A stretch of DNA of 52,774 bases from Gonium pectorale. Its lineage: Eukaryota > Chlorophyta > Chlorophyceae > Chlamydomonadales > Volvocaceae. The notes under the pieces are model-generated. The model was not told where the DNA came from. It worked only from the letters and a program-made list of their open reading frames with translations, and did not search any database. The stretch's first letter is position 1; every line of letters starts with the position of its first letter. Positions 33,767 to 45,000 of this stretch are shown one piece after another. Location: the NCBI GenBank assembly GCA_001584585.1, contig LSYV01000005.1, positions 3,314,454-3,367,227 on the forward strand, written 5' to 3'. A program made the translations under genes and the position numbers.

Positions 33767-36034
33767 TCAGATCGGCGCGCCGCGGACGCTGCCATCAGCG
33801 AACCGACCCGCAGCCGCGGTGGGCACCCAACGCCCCGACAGCAACAGCTGCGCGTCGGTGTCGTCTCGCGCCGCCGCCGCTGCGAGGCCACTAGTAGGTA
33901 CAACAAATTTCAGTATCGATTGGAAGTTGCGGGTAGCGGCTGCGGCAGGTACCGGTAGGCCTAAGCCGCCGCCACCAACGACGCCGACGAAGTGACCCAC
34001 GGGTCGACCCGGCTGTACTGGTGGCGGCGGCGCCGTAGAGCGCTCATCTGAAAAGCGGCCGTAATAGTCCAGTGAGTCGTCCGTGCGAGGGTCCGACAGC
34101 AGCCAGCCAGAGCGCTGCCCACCGGCCGCCGCCGCCGCCACCGCTACCGCAGCCGGCCCTCCGGCTCCGGATATGTGCATAGGCGGCCCCGACGGCGTCA
34201 GGGTGTCCTCTGACGGCCGCATCGGCCGCCCCAGCAGCCGCCGCATGAACTTCCACGCGCCACCATCGCCTTCCGAGCCACTGCGAGCCCCGACCGCCAG
34301 CGCCGGGTCCACATCGGCTGCCGCCGGAACCTCCGACATCCCGGCCCCACCGGAGATCAGCCGGCGAATGCGGCCGTAGAGCCCGCGACGCGGCCGCCCG
34401 GAGCCGCCCGCGCCCCCGCCGTTGGCGAGCACATCGCGTAGAGCTGGCGGGGTGAGGTCGGGGTTGAAGCGCCAGGGCAGGGCGAGGCGCGGGGGCGCGA
34501 GTCCGGCCGAGGAGTTGAAGGTCCAGGATGCGGCGACGCCGCCGCCGGCGCTGGCCCGGCCGGGAGGGCGCGACACGCCTGCACCTGGGGGAGATAGAGA
34601 GGGAGGGAGCCGGGAGGGGAACCACGCCGCCGTTACACGAGGCGGCAGGGGACAACGGACGAATAAACGGTGCTTCGGAAGACAGATAACGATAGCGAAC
34701 GAGCATGTGCGGAGACTCGGAGATGTGTGAACGGACGCGAGCAGACACTGCCGATGGGACGCCTTGGCCCCTCACGCATCGACGCTACTGATGCTGTGTG
34801 TGTTTCATGTTACCCCACCACCAGCGGCGTGTCACCCACCGGCCACCAGACCAGCAGCCTCCGCGGCAGCAGCCCTCTTAGCCTCCGCCGCTGCCGCCGC
34901 GGCGGCGGCCAGCTCCCGCCGGTACGCCTCCGCCACGCCGCTGACAGCGCCAGGCGCGGCGGCGTCTCTCCAGCCAACCGTGCCGTCACAGCCATCGTCA
35001 CCGGTGCCGGCCGGGGTGACGCCGGCTGCCGCCAGCAGCGCCGCGTACCTGGGCGCCCCCCGCCGGCTCTCCCGCCACTCGCGCTTCTTGCGCATCCGTG
35101 CGGCGCGCATCCGCATCCGCCAGCGGCGCTGGATTAGCATCACGCTGACGGCGACGCTAAACTGCATCTGTTCGTCCATATGATTGGATCCAAGGCCCTG
35201 AAAGAACGCCTGCGTAAGCGCCTCCAGCTGGGCCTGCGTGTGTGTGCGCGCGTGGGGGAGGTGGGGATGTGGGCAAGCAGGCGGACGGACGGGCAGGCAG
35301 GGGACAGAGAGAGCCGCGCCACCGACCCTAAGTGATTGCCTTCAGGTTAAGAATACGCGAGGTATAGCCGCCTGCTGCGGGTCCCTGCTGGCGGGACCCG
35401 CAGGGCCTAACGCACATAGCTCGAGAGCTTCTGTGTGACAGTCCACAGGGATTTCTCCTGACTTGAGATCTGCACATAGAGGGGCAGGGCGCTGGATCCG
35501 GGGCAGCTGCTTTTGCAGCGGGCCCGCCCCGCGCCGCACCTTGAGCTGCCCCTCGGGTATTTCCGTCTGGCTTGTGCGCTTGACCAGCTCAAAGGCGGTC
35601 TTGTGGAAGGGCACGCGGCCGTTGACCAGCGGGATGTCCAGGTCGTACACGAACCTGTACGGCACGGTGAACGGCGGTGTATGGCACCGTTGCGCCTGAC
35701 AGCCGGCTGCTGCATGCAACACCGAACGCATATGTGACCACATCGGTGCTCCACATTACCTATCACGAACCCCGCTCACACCATCATCCCTCACATGCGC
35801 GCAACCAACTAACGAACCACTAGCCCACCATGCCGCCCTACTGCCATTCGGTGTGCACCGTACCGCTTGGCTCCCGTTTTGTGTGCCTCACCTGAGCACC
35901 TCTTTGTTGTCGGCGTGTGGTCCCAGTCCCAGCGGGGGATCCAGACGCAGCAACAGCTCCTCCAGCGCGCGCGGATCGATGGAGCCGCTGCCGTCGTCGT
36001 ACTCGGCCCACAACACAACAAAGTCCTCCAGGTT
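33767..36034 (-). other. Channel C-terminal regulatory tail
   Basis: After S6 comes an EF-hand-like unit (FVVLWAEYDDGSGSIDPRAL then LLLRLDPPLGLG), clearly related to the CaV/NaV C-terminal EF-hand, whose PPLG motif is kept; its loop is one residue shorter than CaV1.2 as I recall it. FVYDLDIPLVNGRVPFHKTA resembles the pre-IQ region. An IQ motif, SVMLIQRRWRMRMR, starts near residue 3193 and would bind calmodulin. The last 270 residues are low-complexity and end at TGA 33769-33767. Confidence 0.85.
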
Positions 36035-39000
36035 CTGAGGGTTGAAGGTCGACAGATAATGGTTGGGAGGGCTTGACGGGGAGGACGATGGGCCGGGTCG
36101 GGCCAGGGAGCCGCAGCGCGTGCGCTGCCCCGCGCCCCGCGTCCCGCCTCCGTCCCCATTACGCATATTGCCCTATCACTGGCGGCACCCTGCCCCGCCG
36201 CCACCCACCTGCGGCGTGAGCCTCCACGCGTCCTGCTCGTGCGTCTTCTCGAAGTTCTCGATGATGACTGCCGTGAAGAGGTTGAGCATGATGATGGCGA
36301 TGAGCAGGAAGAAGGTCAGGAAGTACGGCAAGGCCAGCCAACTGCCGCAGTTGCCCGACGAGCGGTCGCAGTCGGGCGGCTGCGGTTGGGCGGTCAGTTG
36401 GTCAGTTTAGGCAGTTGGTCGATTAATCAGTTTAGGCAGTTGGTTAGTTGTGGCAGTTGCGTCTTTCAGGCGGGTTGACGCCGTGTGGGCGCTTCTCGGA
36501 GGGCTTCTCTGCTTCTCATGGCCTAATAAAAGACAGAGAACGCAAGGAGGCTGTTTATCCGCCTCCCGCCTCAGTGACACCTCGCATGCCCCATGGTTCA
36601 CTCTAGGAAAATGGCAAGCATTCACATTCCTCACCTGTACCAAGCATCCGTACATGATGTCAGTCCAGTTGTCGCCCGTGGCCACCCGGAAGAGCGCCGA
36701 CAGCGCGAACAGGAAGTTGGAGAAGTTGGCAGAGTCGTTGATGGGGCGGTTGTCGTTGTGTACGACACGGCCGAACAGCATGACGCCCACGTAGGCGTAC
36801 ATGAAGAAGAAGAGGCCGATGAGGGCGCCCACGTTGCCAAAGGCGGGAAGCGACATGACCAGCGATTGGAACAGCGTCTTGATGCCCTGCAAACCCGGGG
36901 CGGTCGAGTACCTCGCGGTTTGCCGCCACGCTAAGGATTCAGCACCTCATTGTGGCATGGCGAGAAACTACTAAGAAAATGGGCCCAACCGCACCCCGGA
37001 GTCTCTTGACGCCAACCCATGTGGCGCCCCTCCATGCAGCCCCACCTCTTCCCCTTTCCTCGCCTGGCGCCCCGCGCCCAGCCCCTTGCATCCTCGCAGC
37101 TCAGTGCCCCGCACCTTGCTCCGTCGCACCAGGCGCACCACGCGCAGCAGGCGCTGTAGCCTGAAGATTCGCAAAATGCGCAGGAATCCCGAGTGAAGCG
37201 CTGTTAGTGCTACGTCCGCCAGCCCCACGACCAGCAGCACAAAGTCAAAGCGGTTCCATGGGTCCTTAAAATACCGTCGCCGGCCCAGGCCGAAGAGCTT
37301 GAGGGCGGCCTCGAGCGCGTATATGCCCGTGAAGACGATGTTGAGGCGAGCCTGTGGCCGGCGGTTCAGACGAAAAAAGAGCTGTCACAGGTGTCCTGGC
37401 AGGGAACGAGACTGGAAGATGGTGTTGTGGCCGGTGATTGGAGTGGTGAAGGGCGGAGATAGAGGTGCGTGGTCAGCAAACCGTGGTACGCATACTGAGC
37501 AGTCGCCAACGGCTTTTATCATCGTTACACAGCCCAAGCCCAGCGCCGCCTGCGCCCACCTCCGGCGCCCGTCCCACCACCCCGCAGGCGCCGCCCCACC
37601 TGCCACTCGGTCGCCTCCTGCGGCTCCCCGTACCAGGTAGCTGCCAGCGCCGTCACATTTAGCGCAATGACTCCTACCAGCAGCCGCTCGAAGGCGGGGC
37701 CCTGCACCAGCCGGTACACGAGCAGCCGCCAGCGCCCGTGCGGCAGGGAGTCCTTCTCGGGCGGCCGCAGCCGGAAGACCATCTTGGACAGCTCTACCCA
37801 CTCCTGAAGGCGACCAAGGCATAACGGGGACGTGGGGGCATGAAGGAGGGGCAGATATGGAAGGGCAAGGCGAGGGGTTGCCTGGACGTCTCAGCTTGTT
37901 CAGCCCCTCTCTGGGGAGCCTGTAATCTGTATCTGTATCAGGAGATTCCTTTGTGGGGGAAGGCGGCACATGATCGGTTAAGGGCGGCGAATGCCTGAAA
38001 GACCACCACCAAGGACAGCACCCCGGCGGGCGTGGGGCGAAGCTGCGGGTGGGGAAGGCGGCAAGAGGAGCAGCGGCCAATGTACTTATCCTCAACCGCG
38101 GATGAACAACGTCGTGCGCCCTGCAGATGGGGCAAGTACCTCAGCCCTATCACAGCGCCAGAGTACCGCATCAGCACTGGTACGCGCCAGGTGCGCTTTC
38201 ATGGAGCTGCTGGCCACCCGTGCTGCATTCCGCACCGTGCCGCTCCACATCCCATCGCACGCACCTGCTGGTTCGAGGTGAGGAACGCCGAGCCGGTCGT
38301 GCTCATGTTGCGTATGCGGCTGAACTGGCTGAAGATGACTCCAACGTACAGGTTGAGCAGCGTGAACGACACAACGACGGTGAAGCCAACGAACCTTAAG
38401 GGGGGTTAGAGCGGACGGGGCGCGGGGTTTGGGCGCGTGGCACATGAGGGGCACGGGGTACCAGGCCGGGGATCTGTCTATGGTTTGAAGGGGCCTTACG
38501 GATGTGGCCTGCTCGGGCCATGGCGTGCTTGGCGGGCTAGTGGCACGGAGAGGAAGTGCGCATGCCGGACACCCTCAAAAAGATAGCCTAACGCCCCATG
38601 GCTGCCTCACGTCCGGCGTGCCCGAAGCACTTAGGTGGGCGCTACTTAGTCCGTGGGCAAGCCGCAAGACGGATACAGCGAGGTTACGGGGTAGCACTTG
38701 GCGGCACGAAGGGGACACAAGTTACCAGGCAGACTCATGCTGCACCCCGTTCACCTCACCACATCCGCGCTTTCCTCCGGATGACTGCCCCCACGGCATG
38801 GCGCTCTATTCCATGCGCCATTGCCGCCCGCCCACGCACCAGAAGAAGGCGCCCGGGTTGGCGTTGAGTCGCGGCTGCCTGTCCGGGTCGCTCCGGGCGC
38901 TCATGGTGGCTCTCATCAGCTCGGCGTACCCGTTGCAGGAGGCCACCACGAAGCAGGCGAGCAGCGCGTTGCCCACTGGGGCCAACACGAGGGTTGGGGC

Positions 39001-42000
39001 GTGCGCATTGGGCTGGGAGCGGGGTCAGGGCCGTCGCGCGATGCTTATGGTTACAGTCACGGTGCGCACCCAGGTGAAGGGAGCCTAGAAGGGCTCGGAA
39101 GGATTGCACCAGCCACGTCAAGTCTACTCGCACGTCTCGAGTCCTTGTTGCTCATGCGACGCCCTGCCCCCTCAGTTGGTCATCTGGCATCACCCAAGAG
39201 CCGCCCGAGGCACGAGAGCCGCCTACAGCCCTCGCTTACCGTTGTCAAAGTTGGGCCACATGTTGTCCCAGGAGCGCTGCCGGAAGGCGCCGGTGAGGGG
39301 GTCGACAAAGCTGCCCGCACACTCCACCCGGCCGTACACGCTGCGGTCGTTGCAGCTGCAGGGAGGCGGCATCGGGACATGGAGCGCCCGCAGCGATAAG
39401 GACAGGCGACGCAGCCCTCAGCCCTGTGTGCGGTCTTGCACGGAGGCTACAACAATGCCTGGCGCTGGCAGTGCCCTGCGGCGCCCGTACCGAGTGCTCG
39501 TGAGCTAAAGAGCTGCCTGTCAGCCGTCGCTGCCACCCGGCCAGCCCTCCCACCCAAGTCACCCTGCACCCTCCCCCTCCCACGAGGCCCACCTGTGCAG
39601 CTTCCCGCTAAAGAGCTGCACCCCCAGGATGGCGAATATGAGCAGGAACATGACGCACAGAACGCTGACGTGCGCCATGGCGCCCAGGCTCAGCACCACG
39701 CTCTTGAAAACCAGGCGCATTCCCGGGGAGCGCGTTAGCAGGCGCAGCGGCTTGAGGGCGCGCAGCACGCGCAGCGCGGCGACGGCCTGAGGTAGGGCCG
39801 GATGGCGGAAATGGGCAAGGGATGATCAGGACGTGCGGGCGGGCTGGGCTTGCACATGTGATTAGGGAGCAGGCGTTAGTAAGGCCCGTACGGTACACGC
39901 ATGGACACGAAGTTCTGCCCCTAGCGTGCACAACCGACGGCGGAACTCGAGAGGTGCCCTTCACGAATCTTACTTGAATCTGTGATGCCGTCAGGGCCAG
40001 CTCCACCAGACCCGTAATCACCACCAGGAAGTCCACCTAGGGGGAGGGAAGCGAGACCCGAGAGGATGGGAAGTGGGAAGTGCCGCAGGGCGCTACGGCT
40101 CCGCCGGAGGTACAGGCAGGTGCGCCGCTGGTACACCGTCAGTCCGCTGTGGCACACTCCGCTCCCTGCCTTGGCACGATGCGCGCAGCGACTCACCTGA
40201 TTTGTGACATCCTTGATGTATAGCACGAAGGTCCACGCGAACACCTTGACAAGCATCTCGACCGCAAAGATGATGGTGCATGCCTGCAAAAGAAACCGGG
40301 ATGCTAGCCGGGGTTAAGGGCGTTGAAAGTGGTTTCGCAACACTCCGCCTGGGCATAGGGGTGCCGCATGGCCCAACTCCTGGCCGCACCGGCTCGCGGC
40401 GCCACGAGCCCAGCCGGCGCCCGCACCCGCGCTCACCGCGTTTCCCCAAAACAGGAACCGCTCCAGGTGCGAGCCCTCCCGGACATGCGGCCCCTCCAGC
40501 GCCATTATGCCGCAGTTGATGATGATGATGGCGAACAGCGTGTACTCGAACGGCCTGGGCACAGAATCCAGGGACGGGGTGCATGGTCGAGGGTGCGTAC
40601 AAGCTAAGGGCAGGGAGCGAACCTGCAGGCCAGCATGCGGGGCCCGGGCGCTCGACATTAGCAGGGTGAGACCAGCGGCGGCCGGTCGGGCTATCGCCCA
40701 GTAATCAATGCTCCCAGCTTGGGGTTTGCGATTCAAACACACATTGCACAGACGCCCGCACCGTCCCTTGCACCCGCTTAGAGGGCCACAGCTCTGCCCC
40801 GCTGCGCACGCATGCACGTTCGTGCGGCATACCTGCCGTACACTAGCCGGTAAGTACGGCGTCGTAGCCTGTTGGACGAGTCCACCAGAAAGAGGGACTT
40901 GCCCTCCAGCGGGATGCGCGCGTGGTGGTGCTTGTGGTGGTGGCCAGAGGGCTCGGCACCTTCACCAGGCCTGCTCTCGCGGCGGCCGTCGCCAGCTGTG
41001 GACGGACGGGTTGGGGGCACGGAGAAGAGGCTTGCTGGAGTACGCTTTTCGGTGTGCAAGATAGTTTCCCGTCGATGCGATGACAAGATCTACGATACGA
41101 AGCCGGTCAGCAGGGTCTTCACAGAGCAGCCGCACAGGTGCTGTCAGGCCTCATCAAGCTGTACGACGTGAGGTCTCCCAATGTCGACTACCTGCCCCCA
41201 GCCGGCCCTGGCTCTCGACGCACCTTCACCGGGCAGGGCGCTGGTGGCCTGACTCTCCAGGACACTCACGGACGGCTCCAGGCTGTCAGCCGTCGGAGCC
41301 GACAGGAGAGCCGCCGCCGCTGCCGCAGCCGTCGGCTTCCCCTCAGCACCACCGCCCGCCGTGGGCCTCTCGCCTGGCGCGCAGCCGTCCTGCTCCGCGC
41401 CCTCGGGAAGCTGCATACACACGCGGCCTCGCGGGTGCCGCCGAGGCGCGGTTGCGGAGGCGCCGCCGTCGGCACCGCCAGCGCCGGCAGCGACATCGTC
41501 GGCGGCTGAAGAGCCACCGGCGGCACTATCGGCGACGAGGGCGCTGCCCTGCCTGGACATGACACGGCTGTCGGCAGCCGCAGCTGCTGCGGCGGCGGCA
41601 GCGGCAGTGGCAGTGACAAAGGGACTGGCGTCAGGCTGGTCATTCGGCGCGTGTGCGGCCGCCGGAACCGACGCAACGCTGCCACTCCCACACTCGGCGC
41701 CAAGGCGCAGCGCGGGCACCGGAGCCGGCCTGGCTGGCGACGGAAGTCCCGCACGGGGCAGGGCAGCGATCCCTGAGTGGGGTGCCTCTAGGGAGCCGAT
41801 GCTGACGCGCGAAGGCGGCGCCGCGGCTACCCATAAGCCCGGGTCCTCCTCGCCTGCTATCCTTAGCTTGCCCGCCGTGTTCGGCGCTGCCGCCGGCGGT
41901 GCCGTAGCTGCCGCAGCAGGCGGTGGTGGTAGCTCGGCGACGACGGCGCCTTCCTCCTCCGTTGACAGGGACAGTCCCATGAGAAGCTTCGAGTCTCCGC

Positions 42001-45000
42001 GTCCGTATTCCATCGTAGCCGCATCCCCCACGGTAGCAGTGCCACCGGCACCGCCGGCGTCCGCGTCGGCGCCGAGCCGTGCGCCCCCGGGGCCAACCAG
42101 TTGCGTCAGCCGCACGCTGCCGTCCCTACGGGGGGTCCGCGCACCGCCTGCGTGGTCACAATGCGCCATGCCTGTCCCACCAGCCGCGGTTCCGTGCCCC
42201 CGGCTCCCTTGCGACCGGCGGAACTCCGCGGACGGACCTGCCGCGGCCCCCGCCGCTGCTGCTGCTGCCGCCGCCGCTAACGGCGCTCTTAGCGGTGTTG
42301 ACGGCTGGTGGAGGGCGCGCTCGGCGCGAGTAGTTGCGTCCGTGGGCTGCTGCTCGTGCTGCTCTGACGGACACAAGAGCCGGTGCGCGTCCGCGGCCGC
42401 AAAGGCCAGAAGCAGGGAATCATCCTCAGCCAAGAGGCCGCCGCTGCTGCCGCCCCCAATGTTGACGCCGCCACCGGCCCCCGGGTCCTCACCCCGGCCG
42501 TTCCCGGCGGCGCAAGCACCAGGACCAGCGCCGCAAGCGACCCCTCCTGCCACCTTTGCACTCGCCTCCGGTTCGCCTGCTCTTGGCGGCAACGGATGCC
42601 CAGCCCACGAGCCGCCGCTTGGAAGCGACGGGGCATTTTGTAGCACCACCTCTGCCTGGGAGGATGCCAACGCGTCATTTTTTCGGACCACCGGCATGTC
42701 CTGCGAGGTGCCTTGAATTCCAGGCCCTGCAGGCCCGTGATCCAGCCCGCCTCGGTTCGCAGCCAGCCGGTTCGCCTCGACCAGGTCCGCTTGCATCGGC
42801 GGCATGGGCACGTGCGTAACCGAGCTCAATGAAGCGCTCGCATGCCCGTCACCTGACCTGGCGCCGTTAGCAGCCCCCGCCTCGCGAAGGGGCTGCGGCG
42901 ATGCGCCTGCATCCCCATCCGCGCTCTCCTGGGCCGCCTGTGGCGCCATGCCGGCATCGGCCCCGCACGCGCCGGCGGGCGCCTCGCTGCCGTTGCTGGC
43001 GCGACTGCGCTGCGAAGCCCTTAGCGACGCGGCCACGGCCGATGTATATCCCGACCTGAAGCTGCGCATCCATTCCATCTTTGCCACCCGGGAGGGCTCC
43101 ACAGGCGGGCCGTCCATAAGGTCTTCCAGCTCGTCCAACTCCAGCGTCGGCGTGCGGTTTCGGATGGTTTCACCCCCAGCGCCACCGCCGTGCTCGAGGT
43201 GTGATGCCGAGCCCGTACGGTCTCGGTGCCCCGTGCCTGCCGCAGGTGTTGCCACTGCCGAGGGAGCCGGGTCAGGCGGGTGCAGGGCAGCGCTCAAGAG
43301 CGCGGCTGGCGGTGCGGCCACACCTCCTGAGGTCTTTGAGGTTTTCAAAGCGTTGGGCGGGCAGGCCCCATTACAGGTGTTGTGCTGCTGGCCTAGCGAA
43401 CTATCAGCCTCCTGCAGCTCTGTGCTGGTCACTCGAGCGCAGAGGCTGCGAGCGCCCACGCGGCTGTCTGTTGCAGCGAAGGGCGCCGTCGGAGCGCCGG
43501 CGACGGCTGTAGCCGCCTGGGTCAGTGCCGAGGAGTCGGCCATGCCTGTTACGGCGCTCGCAGCGGCCGAAGTGGTGGCGGTGGGAGTCGGGGAAACCGC
43601 AGCTAGACGGCCCAACTCCAAAAGGGTCGATGCGTCAAAGGGCGACGAACCAACGCTTGGTGGGAGCGGAAGCGTCGGTTGAGGCTCCACCCTAACCCCA
43701 TCCTCAGCGACCAGTCCGTAGGCGCTCAGCGGCGGACCGCCGGCGTCGTCGCCGTCGTCTTCGTTTTGATCTGCGCCGACCAGGTCGTCGCTTCGCGGCG
43801 CGAGCGCGGCGCGGGCCGCCACACCATCCTGATCGGGGACAGGGGGCGCCCGGGGGTCCGCCAGCCTGGGAGGCTGGGCAGCCAGGGCCGAGGCGCCCGC
43901 GGAAGGAGCGCCGGCCACAGCTGCCGCGAGCGGGGCGTTGTGGAATGGAGGGCGTGAGGCGGGGGGCGGCTGCCCACCGCCCACCTGCGCATCCCCCGCA
44001 ACCGCTGCCTGGACGCTGGGTGGCCCAGGCGGCACGGCCGCGGAAGGCGGCTGCGGTAGGGGCAGGGGTGGCACTCCGGCGGGGCGAGCAGCAGGGCGGG
44101 GCGACAGGGCGGGGCCGGGTGTCTCCGGGACCAGCAAGGACGACGACGCCCGCCGGCCCGCGACGCCGCGCAGACGGGGCGAGAGGGCGGGGTTGGAGGA
44201 CTCTGCGGCCAGCGCGGAGGATGACGTCCGCCGGCCCGGGCCACCGCGAGGGCGGGGTGACACCGAGGCCGCGTATTGGCGGTATGCGTGCAGACCTGCC
44301 CCAGAATCCGTGCGCGGGGAGGCACGCGGGGACTTCGTCCCCGGCCCTGCCGCCGCCAGCATCGCGGCGCTCTCTTTGCTTCTGGCGGGCTTCGGCGGCT
44401 GCGGTGAAGGCGTCGTGGCCACGCGGGCTGCCTCCGCAGCAGCGGCCGCGAGCGGGGAGGCACGCGGGGACGTTGTCGGTGCCATGTACGGACTCGCGGC
44501 AGCAGCCCTGCTCCGCGGGCTTCGGCCACCGCCGCCGCCGCCAGCGCCGCTAGCGGCCCCTCCGACGGCGGCAGGTCCGGGGCTGGAGCCCTTGCTCTGC
44601 TTCCGCTCCGTTGCCTCGCCGACTGGACCCGGCCGTCGCCGGCCCGTGGCGCACGCCTCCTGGCCCGACATGTCCGACACGCCGCCTCCGTCCGAACCAC
44701 GGTCGCGATGGGGGAGCCCCTCCCTGGCACTGTGGCTGCCGCTGGCGGCTTCTCGCGGCGGGGCGCTGCCGCACTGCGAGGCAGGGAAGGCGCTGCTTGC
44801 GCTGTCATACACCGTCTGCCTGACTTCCACCGCGCTGCAGCTGTCGCTCTCTTTCCTGCTGCCTTTATCGCTGCCTTGAAGACTGCCGCTGCGGTCAGAG
44901 GCCGCTCCAGTGTCGGCCCCCGCGGCCCCAGGCGCATCCAGCAGAGCTAGGAGTGACGGCGTTGCCCGCCATTGAGAGGATCCGCCCCGTCCGAGGCCGC

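Noticed and set aside
41361..42716. 451-residue open frame on the plus strand
   Set aside because: It lies opposite the channel's II-III loop exon, which joins in frame to neighbouring exons; the plus frame is a GC-driven shadow.
43938..44879. 313-residue open frame on the plus strand, and a 403-residue minus frame nearby
   Set aside because: Both are other-frame readings of the same channel exon.
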